This document shows, in pieces, positions 44,952-54,043 of a DNA stretch of 64,000 nt. The notes under the pieces were generated by a model that had not been told where the DNA came from, did no database searches, and was given only the letters and a program-made list of their open reading frames with translations. Numbering within the stretch: the stretch's first letter is position 1; each line of letters starts with the position of its first letter. The translations under genes and the position numbers were made by a program. Source of the DNA: Halobacillus salinus (GTDB taxonomy: Bacteria; Bacillota; Bacilli; Bacillales; Halobacillaceae); NCBI RefSeq assembly GCF_004684905.1, contig NZ_SRJC01000001.1, forward strand, positions 620,001 through 684,000, in the 5' to 3' direction.

Positions 44952-46655
44952 ATGTCGAATTTCAAACGTCCTTGGCACGAACATTATCCACCTGAAATAC
45001 CAGCAACGTTGCATTATGACCTCAAGCCATTGCATCAGTATTTAGAAGAGAGTGCATCGTTGTACGGAGAAAAGAAAGCGCTTTATTTTATGGGGAAGGA
45101 GCTTACGTATCGAGAAGTACATGAACAGGCCAAAGGTGTTGCGAGTTATTTGCAGAGCCTCGGTCTCGAAAAGGGAGATCGCGTCTCCATTATGCTGCCG
45201 AACTGTCCTCAGTCGGTCATCGCTTACTACGGCGTTTTAATGGCAGGTGGGATTGTAGTACAGACCAATCCTCTTTATATGGAAAGAGAACTTGAGTACC
45301 AGTTAACAGACTCTGGTGCCAAGATGATTATTTGTCTTGATGTCCTCTATCCGAAAGCTGCCAATGTAAAACCGAACACACCACTTGAGCATATCATTGT
45401 GACGGGGATAAAGGATTACTTACCATTCCCTAAAAACAAAATCTATCCATTTATTCAGAAGCGTCAGTACCAAGTACTTGTCAGGCCAGAACAGTCGACA
45501 GATACACACCTCTGGACGCATATGATGGAAACGACGGATGGAAAAGTGGCTCCAGTAGACGTAGACCCTTCAGAGGATTTAGCATTATTGCAATATACTG
45601 GTGGTACTACTGGGTTTCCTAAAGGCGTTATGCTAACGCACTTTAATTTGATTGTTAATACACAAATGTCTAAAAAGTGGCTGTATAAGTGTAAAGACGG
45701 GGAGGAAACAGTACTTGCCATTCTTCCATTCTTCCACGTGTACGGAATGACTTCTGTTATGAACCTCTCCGTGATGATGGGGAATAAAATGATTCTGATG
45801 CCGAAATTTGAAGCAGAAGATGTACTGAAGGTGATAGATAAACAGAGGCCAACGTTATTCCCTGGAGCACCAACCATTTATATTGCTCTTCTGAACCACC
45901 CGAACTTAAAGAAATATGATTTATCGTCTATCGAGGCTTGTATCAGTGGTTCTGCTCCTCTACCGGTTGAAGTACAGGAACAATTTGAGGAAGTAACAGG
46001 CGGAAAGCTCGTTGAAGGGTATGGTTTGACAGAGACCTCTCCTGTCACCCACTCTAATTTTGTTTGGGGCAAACGAATCAGTGGAAGCATCGGAGTCCCT
46101 TGGCCGGACACAGATGCCAAAATATTTAGAATGGATATGGATGAGGAAGCAGAAGCGGGAGAAATAGGTGAAATTGCTGTTAAAGGACCTCAAGTGATGA
46201 AAGGGTATTGGAACCGTCCGGAAGAAACAGCTCAAGTCCTAAGCGAAGATGGTTGGTTCCGTACTGGTGATATGGGATATATGACGGAAGATGGATATTT
46301 CTATATCGTAGACCGCAAGAAGGACATGATTATTGCTGGTGGGTATAACATTTATCCAAGAGAAGTGGAAGAAGTGCTTTATGAGCATTCTGAAGTGCAA
46401 GAAGCAGTGGTAGTAGGAGTGCCTGATCCTTATCGAGGGGAAACGGTCAAAGCTTTCATTGTGAAGAAGCAAGGAAGCGATATTACGGAAGATGAATTGA
46501 ACGAATACTGCCGTAAAAACATGGCAGCGTATAAGGTACCAAGAATCTATGAGTTCCGTGATGAACTACCGAAAACAGCTGTTGGTAAGATTCTGCGACG
46601 GAAACTTGTCGATGAAGAAAGAGAGAAATTAGAAGGTTCTGAGAGTGTACAATAA
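44952..46655 (+). CDS. lcfA: Long-chain fatty acid-CoA ligase
   Basis: LcfA activates long-chain fatty acids to acyl-CoA with ATP at the membrane, the entry to beta-oxidation. The 567-residue protein has the AMP-forming signatures LLQYTGGTTGFPKGVMLTH, VEGYGLTETSPVTH and GWFRTGDMGYMTEDGYFYIV, and the C-terminal catalytic lysine in LPKTAVGKILRRKL. ATG 44952 is preceded by AAAGGGGGAG; TTG 44946 overlaps that site. It heads the lcfA-fadR-fadB-etfB-etfA cluster, the same order as in B. subtilis. Confidence 0.96.
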   Translation: MSNFKRPWHEHYPPEIPATLHYDLKPLHQYLEESASLYGEKKALYFMGKELTYREVHEQAKGVASYLQSLGLEKGDRVSIMLPNCPQSVIAYYGVLMAGGIVVQTNPLYMERELEYQLTDSGAKMIICLDVLYPKAANVKPNTPLEHIIVTGIKDYLPFPKNKIYPFIQKRQYQVLVRPEQSTDTHLWTHMMETTDGKVAPVDVDPSEDLALLQYTGGTTGFPKGVMLTHFNLIVNTQMSKKWLYKCKDGEETVLAILPFFHVYGMTSVMNLSVMMGNKMILMPKFEAEDVLKVIDKQRPTLFPGAPTIYIALLNHPNLKKYDLSSIEACISGSAPLPVEVQEQFEEVTGGKLVEGYGLTETSPVTHSNFVWGKRISGSIGVPWPDTDAKIFRMDMDEEAEAGEIGEIAVKGPQVMKGYWNRPEETAQVLSEDGWFRTGDMGYMTEDGYFYIVDRKKDMIIAGGYNIYPREVEEVLYEHSEVQEAVVVGVPDPYRGETVKAFIVKKQGSDITEDELNEYCRKNMAAYKVPRIYEFRDELPKTAVGKILRRKLVDEEREKLEGSESVQ

Positions 46656-46682
46656 AGTGTCATTTAAATTCCTGAAAGAAAG

Positions 46683-46711
46683 TTGACAGAATATTTTCTT
46701 GCCTGTAGAAT
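46683..46711 (+). promoter_or_regulatory. Internal sigma-A promoter before fadR
   Basis: TTGACA (46683-46688) and TAGAAT (46706-46711) are separated by 17 bases. It lies 28 bases after the lcfA stop. Confidence 0.8.
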
Positions 46712-46716
46712 GAAGG

Positions 46717-46734
46717 TGAATGAACAGTCATTCA
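46717..46734. promoter_or_regulatory. FadR operator (fad box)
   Basis: TGAATGAACAGTCATTCA has perfect TGAATGA/TCATTCA arms and fits the B. subtilis FadR (YsiA) consensus TGAATGANTANTCATTCA except at one or two central bases. It covers the expected transcription start of the internal promoter, so binding should block fadR-fadB-etfBA transcription. Confidence 0.85.
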
Positions 46735-46758
46735 TTTTTCGGTAAGGTAGGAGATATC

Positions 46759-47349
46759 ATGAAAAAGAATAAACCTAAATATAAGCAAATCATCGATGCA
46801 GCTGTAGAAGTGATTGCCGAGAATGGCTATCATAGTTCCCAAGTGTCGAAGATCGCCAAGAAAGCAGGCGTCGCAGACGGGACCATTTATCTTTATTTCA
46901 AGAATAAGGAAGATATTCTCGTTTCCCTCTTTCAGGAGAAGATGGGGCAATTCATTGAGAAGATCGAGCAAGAAACCAATTCCCGTCAGACAGCTGAAGA
47001 GAAGTTGTTGAAACTTGTTGAAACACACTTTGAACAGTTGTCTGCCGATCATCACTTGGCAATTGTGACACAGTTGGAACTGCGTCAGTCCAATAAGGAT
47101 TTAAGGCAGAAGATAAACAGTGTGTTAAAACCTTATTTAAATGTAATTGATGCCATCATTAGTGAAGGTGTGGAAGAAGGGCTGTTCCGTCCGAACCTAG
47201 ATCGCCGTCTTGTTCGTCAAATGATTTTTGGGACATTGGATGAGACGGTGACGAATTGGGTGATGAAGGAACAGCGTTATAACATAGTAGACCAGGCTCA
47301 TGAAGTCCATAGCTTGATTGTTCATGGATTAGCCCGATCCAGTCAGTAA
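46759..47349 (+). CDS. fadR: TetR-family fatty acid metabolism regulator FadR
   Basis: FadR (B. subtilis YsiA) represses beta-oxidation genes and is released by long-chain acyl-CoA. The 196-residue protein has a TetR helix-turn-helix at about residues 8-55 (IIDAAVEVIAENGYHSSQVS, KIAKKAGVADGTIYLYFKNK) and a helical ligand domain. ATG 46759 follows GTAGGAGATATC; a version from 46720 would start inside the operator. The fad box just upstream implies autoregulation. fadB follows after 13 bases. Confidence 0.94.
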   Translation: MKKNKPKYKQIIDAAVEVIAENGYHSSQVSKIAKKAGVADGTIYLYFKNKEDILVSLFQEKMGQFIEKIEQETNSRQTAEEKLLKLVETHFEQLSADHHLAIVTQLELRQSNKDLRQKINSVLKPYLNVIDAIISEGVEEGLFRPNLDRRLVRQMIFGTLDETVTNWVMKEQRYNIVDQAHEVHSLIVHGLARSSQ

Positions 47350-47362
47350 AGGAGAGATTCTT

Positions 47363-48136
47363 TTGTCAACGCTCACGGTTCATAAAGAAAATCATGTTGC
47401 AACGATTACTATTGAGAGTCCACCTGCTAATGCATTGTCCAGTGTTATTCTTCAAGATTTGTCGAATGAACTGGACGCTATAGAAAAAGATTCTTCTATA
47501 AAAGCGATTTTGCTGAAAGGAGAAGGGAAGTTCTTCTCAGCAGGTGCAGACATCAAAGAGTTCACCTCTTTGCAAGGAGCTTCTGATTACGAAGCTCTTG
47601 CGAGTAAGGGGCAGCAGTTATTTAACCGGATAGAGAATTTTCATATACCGGTGATCGCTGCCATTCACGGAGCGGCACTTGGTGGTGGGTTGGAACTTGC
47701 GATGTCCTGTCATATCCGGTATGTGACCCACGATGCCAAGATTGGGTTGCCGGAGTTGAACCTTGGAATCATACCAGGATTTGCAGGTACGCAGCGTCTT
47801 CCGAGGTACGTAGGTTCTGCAAAAGCCTATGAGATGACACTTACAGGCGTACCGATCTCTGGCAAGGAAGCAGCCAAGTTTGGACTTGCGAACCAAAGCT
47901 TCTCAGATGAGGAGTTATTCCCGGAAGCAGATAAGCTTGCCAAGACAATCGCTTCGAAGAGTGGACCTACTATCCACCATGTAATGAAGTTGATTCCATA
48001 TGCTCACACGTCACAGCTCCAAGATGGCGTAAAACAAGAGGCTGCTGCCTTTGGGCAAGTGTTTGGAAACGAAGATGCCAAAGAAGGCATTCAAGCCTTC
48101 ATTGAAAAAAGAAAACCACAATTTTCGGATCAATAG
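47363..48136 (+). CDS. fadB: Enoyl-CoA hydratase
   Basis: This crotonase-family enzyme hydrates 2-enoyl-CoA in beta-oxidation (B. subtilis YsiB/FadB). The 257-residue protein has the oxyanion-hole segment FFSAGADIKEFTSL, the glycine motif AAIHGAALGGGLELAMSCHI and the catalytic glutamate region IGLPELNLGIIPGFAGTQRLPR. The start is TTG after AAAGGAGAG. It does not carry the 3-hydroxyacyl-CoA dehydrogenase domain that E. coli FadB has. It lies between fadR and etfB. Confidence 0.94.
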   Translation: MSTLTVHKENHVATITIESPPANALSSVILQDLSNELDAIEKDSSIKAILLKGEGKFFSAGADIKEFTSLQGASDYEALASKGQQLFNRIENFHIPVIAAIHGAALGGGLELAMSCHIRYVTHDAKIGLPELNLGIIPGFAGTQRLPRYVGSAKAYEMTLTGVPISGKEAAKFGLANQSFSDEELFPEADKLAKTIASKSGPTIHHVMKLIPYAHTSQLQDGVKQEAAAFGQVFGNEDAKEGIQAFIEKRKPQFSDQ

Positions 48137-48153
48137 TTTAGGAGGGTACTGAT

Positions 48154-48927
48154 ATGAATATTTATGTTCTATTAAAAAGAACGTTTGACACAGAAGAGAA
48201 AATTGCAATTTCAAATGGAAGAATCGAAGACGATGGTGCCGAATACATCATCAACCCATACGATGAATACGCAGTAGAAGAGGCGATCAATCTTCGTGAT
48301 GAGCACGGCGGTGAAGTGACGGTCGTGACAATCGGGGAAGAGGATTCAGAGAAGCAGTTGCGCACAGCCCTTGCTATGGGCGCAGACAAAGCGGTTCTAA
48401 TTAATACTGAGGATGACTTGGAAGAAGGAGATCAGTTCACGACTGTGAAAATACTGGAAGCCTTCTTTGAAGACAAAGAAGCAGATATAGTGTTGGCCGG
48501 AAACGTAGCGATTGATGAAGCAAGCGGTCAAGTTGGCCCTCGTCTGGCTGAACGTCTTGGCATGTCTTGCGTTACCACTATTACAAGCATTAAAGTTGAT
48601 GGTGAGAAAGCGAACATCGAACGCGATGTAGAAGGAGATGTAGAGAAAGTTGAAACCTCTCTTCCACTGCTTGTAACTTGCCAACAAGGCTTGAATGAAC
48701 CACGCTATCCATCACTTCCTGGAATTATGAAAGCGAAGAAAAAACCGCTGGAAGAACTAGAAATCGATGATTTGGATTTAGATGAAGACGATGTAGAACC
48801 GAAGACGAAAACAATAGAAATATTCTTACCACCAGAAAAACAAGCAGGTAAAGTACTTGAAGGGGAAACGGACGATCAAGTTAAGGAACTCGTCTCGTTA
48901 CTAAAAACGGAAGCCAAAGTTCTGTAA
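48154..48927 (+). CDS. etfB: Electron transfer flavoprotein beta subunit
   Basis: EtfB with EtfA takes electrons from acyl-CoA dehydrogenase. The 257-residue protein has the AMP-binding beta-subunit fold: MNIYVLLKRTFDTEEKI at the N-terminus, ALAMGADKAVLI, LAGNVAIDEASGQVGPRLAE and the family signature VEDLPLLVTCQQGLNEPRYP-like segment ETSLPLLVTCQQGLNEPRYP. AGGAGG precedes the ATG. Its C-terminal part has an acidic stretch (LEIDDLDLDEDDVE). etfA follows after 26 bases. Confidence 0.96.
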   Translation: MNIYVLLKRTFDTEEKIAISNGRIEDDGAEYIINPYDEYAVEEAINLRDEHGGEVTVVTIGEEDSEKQLRTALAMGADKAVLINTEDDLEEGDQFTTVKILEAFFEDKEADIVLAGNVAIDEASGQVGPRLAERLGMSCVTTITSIKVDGEKANIERDVEGDVEKVETSLPLLVTCQQGLNEPRYPSLPGIMKAKKKPLEELEIDDLDLDEDDVEPKTKTIEIFLPPEKQAGKVLEGETDDQVKELVSLLKTEAKVL

Positions 48928-48953
48928 TTCGATAAGGGGAAAGGAGAATCGGT

Positions 48954-49934
48954 ATGAGTAAAAAAGTATTAGTAATTGGGGAAGCAAGAGAAGGATCACT
49001 ACGTAATGTAACGTTCGAAGCGATCGCAGCTGCAAATATTGTTAGCGATGGTGGAGAAGTTGTAGGGGTACTGTGCGGAGACGGTGACTTAAGTGCACTT
49101 GGACAGGAAATGGTATATTACGGAGCGGAGAAAGTTATCACTGTATCAAACCCAGAATTGAAAACGTATACATCTGATGGTTATGCTCAGGCAGTAATGG
49201 AAGTAATTAATGATGAATCACCTGAAGGAATCATCATGGGTCATACAGCAGTAGGGAAAGATTTGACTCCTAAACTTGCAAGCCGTTTGGAATCCGGACT
49301 CATCTCGGATGCTACAGAAGTGGTAGCAGAAGGTGGGAATATCGTATTTACGCGTCCGATCTATTCTGGTAAAGCCTTCGAGAAGAAAGAGATTACAGAC
49401 GGACTTGTCTTTGCAACGATCCGTCCTAACAACATTCCATCCCTTGAGAGAGACGAAGCTCTTACGGGGCAAGTAACAGAAAAAGAAGTGTCGATCACAA
49501 ACATCCGCACCATCATCCAAGATGTCATCAGAAAATCTTCTGATGGTGTCGACTTATCCGAAGCTAAAGTTATTGTTGCTGGTGGTCGTGGCGTGAAGAG
49601 TGCAGAAGGTTTCGAACCCCTCAATGATTTGGCGGAGGTTCTTGGCGGTACGGTAGGGGCATCTCGTGGAGCTTGTGATGCTGGATACTGTGATTACTCC
49701 CTTCAAATCGGCCAGACAGGTAAGGTTGTTACACCGGACCTTTACATTGCATGTGGTATCTCCGGTGCCATTCAACACTTAGCCGGTATGTCCAACTCCA
49801 AAGTAATTGTAGCCATTAACAAAGATCCGGAAGCAAACATTTTTAATGTGGCGGATTATGGTATTGTCGGTGACTTGTTTGATGTCGTACCAAAACTGGT
49901 CGATGAAATCAAACAAATGAAAGTGAACGCATAA
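48954..49934 (+). CDS. etfA: Electron transfer flavoprotein alpha subunit
   Basis: EtfA binds the redox FAD of the electron transfer flavoprotein. The 326-residue protein has the N-terminal alpha/beta domain and the C-terminal FAD domain with GGRGVKSAEGF, GASRGACDAGYC, QIGQTGKVVTPDLYIACGIS and the conserved NKDPEANIFNVADYGIVGDL segment. AAAGGAG precedes the ATG. It closes the lcf-fad-etf cluster and is followed by a terminator. No acyl-CoA dehydrogenase gene is in this cluster. Confidence 0.97.
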   Translation: MSKKVLVIGEAREGSLRNVTFEAIAAANIVSDGGEVVGVLCGDGDLSALGQEMVYYGAEKVITVSNPELKTYTSDGYAQAVMEVINDESPEGIIMGHTAVGKDLTPKLASRLESGLISDATEVVAEGGNIVFTRPIYSGKAFEKKEITDGLVFATIRPNNIPSLERDEALTGQVTEKEVSITNIRTIIQDVIRKSSDGVDLSEAKVIVAGGRGVKSAEGFEPLNDLAEVLGGTVGASRGACDAGYCDYSLQIGQTGKVVTPDLYIACGISGAIQHLAGMSNSKVIVAINKDPEANIFNVADYGIVGDLFDVVPKLVDEIKQMKVNA

Positions 49935-49942
49935 AAATTTCC

Positions 49943-49980
49943 AAAAAAAGCCGAGCCGATTATTTGGCTTCGGCTTTTTT
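49943..49980 (+). terminator. Terminator after etfA
   Basis: AAAAAAGCCGAGCC and GGCTTCGGCTTTTTT pair with one bulge, ending in T6. Confidence 0.8.
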
Positions 49981-50013
49981 CCGTGTTTTAATAAGGTATA
50001 AACAAATTGGTAG

Positions 50014-50033
50014 TCACTAAAAATAGTTAGTGA
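50014..50033. repeat. Inverted repeat ahead of trxA
   Basis: TCACTAA and TTAGTGA are perfect 7-bp arms around AAATAG, 41 bases ahead of the trxA start. A poor TTGGTA (50008-50013) precedes it. Its role is unclear. Confidence 0.35.
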
Positions 50034-50073
50034 TAAACTGTAATCAAGATTTGTTCATAGGAGGAATATATAA

Positions 50074-50388
50074 ATGGCTATTGTGAAAGCTACAGATCAA
50101 AACTTTACAGAAGAAACTAATGACGGTCTTGTACTTGCCGATTTCTGGGCACCTTGGTGCGGACCTTGTAAAATGATTGCACCAGTTCTTGAAGAACTTG
50201 ATGAAGAAATGAGCGATCAGGTTAAAATCGTCAAGCTGGATGTAGACGAAAACCAAGAAACAGCAGGTAAATACGGAGTTATGAGTATTCCAACATTGCT
50301 TCTATTCAAAGATGGTAAAGTCGTAGACCAAGTAATTGGTTTCCAACCAAAAGAAGCACTTGCTGAATTGATCACAAAACATTCTTAA
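50074..50388 (+). CDS. trxA: Thioredoxin
   Basis: Thioredoxin reduces protein disulfides in the cytoplasm. The 104-residue protein has the active site WCGPCK with C29 and C32, the cis-proline region [13 protein letters not shown] and the C-terminal helix. The ATG follows AGGAGG. It lies between etfA and uvrC, as in B. subtilis. It has its own terminator, and the inverted repeat just upstream may lie in its promoter. Confidence 0.98.
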   Translation: MAIVKATDQNFTEETNDGLVLADFWAPWCGPCKMIAPVLEELDEEMSDQVKIVKLDVDENQETAGKYGVMSIPTLLLFKDGKVVDQVIGFQPKEALAELITKHS

Positions 50389-50399
50389 TCCATTAAAGG

Positions 50400-50430
50400 A
50401 CCGCACTGCATATGCAGTGCGGTTTTTTTG
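50400..50430 (+). terminator. Terminator after trxA
   Basis: A perfect 24-base palindrome (50400-50423, half-site ACCGCACTGCAT) with no unpaired loop is followed by T7. Confidence 0.88.
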
Positions 50431-50445
50431 TAATTGATACAATTG

Positions 50446-50649
50446 TCAGTTTGGCTGATAGTGGTTGTTTTTGGAACGTTTGTTGACTGCTCTAATGATA
50501 CGTATCAGGCTGTTGACGGCAATCAACACACCGATAATGATATAAAATGCTTGCTCTCCGCTAAGTACATAAGCAGTGACCACGAAGGATGCTAACAGCA
50601 AAAGTAGAGAATGGAATATGATCTCAAACAGAAACATTTTTTTGCTCAA
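50446..50649 (-). CDS. Small two-helix membrane protein, 67 aa
   Basis: I do not recognise a named family. The start is TTG at 50649, preceded on the minus strand by TAGGAGG at 8 bases. The peptide has hydrophobic segments at about residues 5-27 and 33-52 and a basic C-terminus (RIIRAVNKRSKNNHYQPN), so it should sit in the membrane with both ends inside. It stands alone on the minus strand between trxA and uvrC. Hydrophobic pattern, start site and lack of overlap with other genes support a real gene. Confidence 0.7.
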   Translation of the reverse strand: MSKKMFLFEIIFHSLLLLLASFVVTAYVLSGEQAFYIIIGVLIAVNSLIRIIRAVNKRSKNNHYQPN

Positions 50650-50816
50650 TCGTGATACCTCCTAACCAATTCCTTACATCACACAATAAAGCAAAAAAGA
50701 AAAGAATGAAAGTGCAGGTTGAAAAGCATTTAAAAAGGCGAATGGCTGTTCTATCTCCCTTCTATATGGTATTTTTGAATAAATAACCTTCTCAATATAA
50801 CGGAGTTGATCCAATC

Positions 50817-52616
50817 ATGAATGAAAACATAAAAGAAAAATTAGCCGTTTTACCGGACCAACCTGGCTGTTACTTGATGAAGGACAAGCATGGAACAGTC
50901 ATCTATGTCGGGAAGTCCAAGGTTTTGAAGAACCGGGTTCGTTCCTACTTTACCGGTGCCCATGACGGCAAAACACAACGTTTGGTAAGAGAGATCATTG
51001 ACTTTGAATATATTGTCACCACTTCTGAAATTGAAGCTCTCATACTAGAGATGAATTTAATTAAGAAATACGATCCGAAGTACAATGTTCTCCTTAAAGA
51101 TGACAAAACGTATCCCTATCTCAAAGTGACAGGAGAAAGACACCCTAGGTTGATTGTGACGAGGAACGTGAAAAAGGATAAAGGAAAATACTTCGGTCCT
51201 TACCCCAACGTCATTGCAGCAAGGGAGACGAAAAAGTTATTAGACCGCCTTTATCCGCTCAGGAAGTGTAACACGATGCCTGATCGCGTTTGTTTGTATT
51301 ATCACATGCACCAATGTTTAGGACCTTGTGAATACAAAGTTACCAAAGAAACCAACCAGGAAATCGTTCAATCTATTACCTCCTTCCTTAATGGTGGGCA
51401 TACGGAGATCAAGAAAGATCTGAAGAATAAAATGTATGAAGCTTCAGAAGAGCTGGATTTTGAGCGTGCAAAAGAATTGCGCGACCAAATCGAACACATT
51501 GAATCTGTCATGGAGCAACAGAAGATGTCGATGAACGATAAAGTGGATCGTGACATTTTCGGTTATGCCTATGACAAGGGCTGGATGTGTGTGCAAGTTT
51601 TCTTTGTGCGACAAGGGAAGCTGATAGAACGTGACGTCTCACTGTTTCCGTTTTTTGACGATCCGGAAGAGACGTTCTTAAGTTATATCGGTCGTTTTTA
51701 TTTGCATCAGAATCATCCTTATCCAAAACAAGTACTCGTACCAGTGGCGACAAACGTAGAGGCGCTTGAGGAAATCATTGATCCGAAAGTAATGATTCCT
51801 ATGCGCGGGCGAAAGAAAGAGCTTGTGGAATTATCCATGAAGAATGCTCAAATTGCGCTCGAGGAGAAGTTTGCGCTTATTGAGAGGGATGAAGAGCGAA
51901 CCATTAAAGCGGTTGAGACACTTGGGGATCATTTGAACATTGAAACGCCTCATCGCATCGAAGCGTTCGATAACTCTAATATCCAAGGCGCAGACCCTGT
52001 ATCTGCTATGGTCGTCTTTATCGACGGAAAGCCGAACAAGAAAGAATATCGCAAATATAAAATACGCGACGTAGAAGGACCAGATGATTATGAAACGATG
52101 CGGGAAGTGGTTCGTCGCCGTTATAAACGGGTGCTGAAAGAAGACCTTCCATTACCAGACTTGATTGTAGTGGATGGAGGGAAAGGGCAAATGTCTGCTG
52201 CTCAAGATGTATTAGAAAATGAACTTGGGTTGGACGTTCCTTTATGTGGCCTAGCTAAGGATGACAAACATAAGACGAGTGAGTTGTTATATGGCGACCC
52301 TCCTACCGTAGTCGACCTGAACAGACAGTCCCAGGAATTCTACCTCGTACAGCGAATTCAGGATGAAGTGCACCGATTCGCTATTTCCTTCCACAGGCAG
52401 TTAAGGGGTAAAGGGGCTATCCAGTCTGAACTGGATCAAATCCCAGGAGTCGGAGAGAAACGCAGGCGGCTATTGTTGCGTCATTTCAAGTCTGTGCAGG
52501 AAATCAAGAAGGCTGATCTATCTGCAATGACCAAACTAGGCATTCCGGAACCTGTTGCGCAGACGATTTTGATCCATTTAAATGAGGAAAAAGAAGAAGA
52601 GCCAGAGGATGAGTAA
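50817..52616 (+). CDS. uvrC: UvrABC system protein C
   Basis: UvrC makes both incisions in nucleotide excision repair. The 599-residue protein has the GIY-YIG 3'-incision domain at the N-terminus ([20 protein letters not shown]), a cysteine-containing linker ([20 protein letters not shown]), the UVR motif ([20 protein letters not shown]) that binds UvrB, the 5'-incision RNase H-like domain ([20 protein letters not shown]) and the C-terminal double helix-hairpin-helix ([19 protein letters not shown]). CGGAG precedes the ATG. Its last codons form part of a terminator. Confidence 0.97.
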   Translation: MNENIKEKLAVLPDQPGCYLMKDKHGTVIYVGKSKVLKNRVRSYFTGAHDGKTQRLVREIIDFEYIVTTSEIEALILEMNLIKKYDPKYNVLLKDDKTYPYLKVTGERHPRLIVTRNVKKDKGKYFGPYPNVIAARETKKLLDRLYPLRKCNTMPDRVCLYYHMHQCLGPCEYKVTKETNQEIVQSITSFLNGGHTEIKKDLKNKMYEASEELDFERAKELRDQIEHIESVMEQQKMSMNDKVDRDIFGYAYDKGWMCVQVFFVRQGKLIERDVSLFPFFDDPEETFLSYIGRFYLHQNHPYPKQVLVPVATNVEALEEIIDPKVMIPMRGRKKELVELSMKNAQIALEEKFALIERDEERTIKAVETLGDHLNIETPHRIEAFDNSNIQGADPVSAMVVFIDGKPNKKEYRKYKIRDVEGPDDYETMREVVRRRYKRVLKEDLPLPDLIVVDGGKGQMSAAQDVLENELGLDVPLCGLAKDDKHKTSELLYGDPPTVVDLNRQSQEFYLVQRIQDEVHRFAISFHRQLRGKGAIQSELDQIPGVGEKRRRLLLRHFKSVQEIKKADLSAMTKLGIPEPVAQTILIHLNEEKEEEPEDE

Positions 52617-52632
52617 TCCCCTGGCTCTTTAC
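52597..52632. terminator. Terminator overlapping the uvrC stop, shared with yslB
   Basis: AAGAGCCAG and CTGGCTCTT pair, extended by GGAT/ATCC, around the uvrC stop codon. On the minus strand the stem is followed by a T-rich tract, so it can also end yslB. Confidence 0.65.
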
Positions 52633-52633
52633 A

Positions 52634-53068
52634 TTAGGCGCGAACCGCCGTCAATTCCACGTAGTTCCCTTTGGTGTTGATCTCTTCGAAACACTCATAT
52701 GTATCACCCGTCAGCTGGCCGGTTACTTCTGCCAGAAAGCCACTTTCTACACGGAAATCGACTTTGAATACACTCTGGTGCAGTCGCTTCTCGACAATAT
52801 GGCCGGAAAGGCGAAAGACCAATTCTTTCTTCTTTTCTTTCTCTAATTGCAAGTCGCCCCATCCAATATATTGGAAAAATTCATAAACCTCTTCAAATTG
52901 ATGCAAATCACTTTGACGGGCGATGTTCTTACCCATCAAATAGAGTAAGTAGGGGGCATCTTTCCCAAGAAAATCCGGAAGTGTATAGTAGCGCATAATA
53001 TCGTAGGCAGCGCCTGTCCCCACTAATGATGATAGATTCGATGTTGTCAGTTTCGTTGATTCTTTCAT
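52634..53068 (-). CDS. yslB: DUF2507 protein YslB
   Basis: YslB (144 aa) belongs to the DUF2507 family, which has a fold related to small haem-NO-binding (4VR) domains; its role is unknown. The sequence has the N-terminal LVGTGAAYDIMRYYTLPDFL and LYLMGKNIAR, then EEVYEFFQYIGWGDL, a KEKKKELVFRLSG strand region and FLAEVTGQLTGDTYECFEE at the C-terminus, where a conserved cysteine lies. AAAGGAATGAGGG precedes the ATG on the minus strand. It sits between uvrC and sdhC, facing uvrC, as in B. subtilis. Confidence 0.9.
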   Translation of the reverse strand: MKESTKLTTSNLSSLVGTGAAYDIMRYYTLPDFLGKDAPYLLYLMGKNIARQSDLHQFEEVYEFFQYIGWGDLQLEKEKKKELVFRLSGHIVEKRLHQSVFKVDFRVESGFLAEVTGQLTGDTYECFEEINTKGNYVELTAVRA

Positions 53069-53192
53069 ACCCTCATTCCTTTCTCCCTTCCTCCATTATC
53101 TCGCGAAAGCCATCCTCACGCAATCTTTATTCTCGTATTTATGCATCTAGGTAACAATCTGTCGAAATGTCTAATTTATCCGCTTGCTTTCT

Positions 53193-53221
53193 TGACGCTA
53201 TTACTGGATAGAAGTACAATA
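53193..53221 (+). promoter_or_regulatory. Sigma-A promoter of sdhCAB
   Basis: TTGACG (53193-53198) and TACAAT (53216-53221) are separated by 17 bases. The predicted leader is about 135 bases. Confidence 0.75.
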
Positions 53222-53297
53222 AATATGTCACAAATTGTGTGCGAATCAGACGATGTTACAAAAAGAGGGGATTTTCGATTTATTTTTTTGCGTTTCA

Positions 53298-53311
53298 TAA
53301 AAGCGCTTAAC
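53298..53311. promoter_or_regulatory. cre-like palindrome in sdh leader
   Basis: TAAAAGCGCTTAAC matches the cre consensus at 11 of 14 positions and has the AAGCGCTT palindromic core. It lies in the untranslated leader about 55 bases before sdhC. The match is modest. Confidence 0.35.
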
Positions 53312-53364
53312 TGTCTGAAAAATGCACAAATTCTAAAGAGTTATATATCTTGAGGGGGGTAAAT

Positions 53365-53985
53365 ATGGCGGGAACGCGCGGGTATGTTAACAGAAGATTA
53401 CATTCATTATTAGGGGTAATTCCCATCGGGATCTTCTTGATCCAACACTTGACTGTGAACTATTTTGCAACACGTGGTCCAGAAGCATTTAACGCGGCAG
53501 CTCATTTTATGGAGAGTCTACCGTATCGTTATGTGCTTGAGATCTTTATCATTTTCTTACCACTACTATTCCACTCCATTTATGGGGTGTATATTGCATT
53601 CACGGCCAAAAGCAATTTAGGGAACTTTTCATATTTCAGAAACTGGATGTTCATGTTCCAGCGTATTACGGGGATCATTACACTTATTTTCATCGCATGG
53701 CACGTATGGGAAACCCGTATTGCCGTGGGCTTCTTCGGAGCGGAATTGAATTATCAGTTGATGGAAGGAATACTTACTGACCCATTCTTTTTCTGGTTCT
53801 ATTTAATTGGAGTCGTTTCAACTACGTTCCACTTCTCCAATGGACTGTGGTCATTCTGTGTAAGCTGGGGAATTACTGTATCACCTCGCTCACAAAAAAT
53901 TATGACGTATGCAAGCATCATTGTATTTGTCGCAATCTCTTACGTTGGCGTCCGTACATTGATCCAGTTTGCCTACGGCGCATAA
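53365..53985 (+). CDS. sdhC: Succinate dehydrogenase cytochrome b558 subunit
   Basis: SdhC anchors succinate dehydrogenase in the membrane and binds two haem b groups, passing electrons to menaquinone. The 206-residue protein has five hydrophobic helices (about residues 12-30, 55-80, 95-115, 140-165 and 175-200). Histidines suited to haem ligation occur at LIQHLTVNY, LLFHSIYGVY, FIAWHVWETR and TTFHFSNGLW. ATG 53365 follows GAGGGGGGT. It opens the sdhCAB operon, behind a leader of about 135 bases. Confidence 0.96.
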   Translation: MAGTRGYVNRRLHSLLGVIPIGIFLIQHLTVNYFATRGPEAFNAAAHFMESLPYRYVLEIFIIFLPLLFHSIYGVYIAFTAKSNLGNFSYFRNWMFMFQRITGIITLIFIAWHVWETRIAVGFFGAELNYQLMEGILTDPFFFWFYLIGVVSTTFHFSNGLWSFCVSWGITVSPRSQKIMTYASIIVFVAISYVGVRTLIQFAYGA

Positions 53986-54043
53986 ATTCAGTCATAGCAT
54001 AACTAACGTAGATATATCGTAATTAAGGGAGTGAGCTTCAATC

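Noticed and set aside
53141-53353. 70-codon frame upstream of sdhC
   Set aside because: It overlaps the sdh promoter and leader, has no good ribosome site, and resembles no protein; its composition looks like chance translation of A/T-rich DNA.
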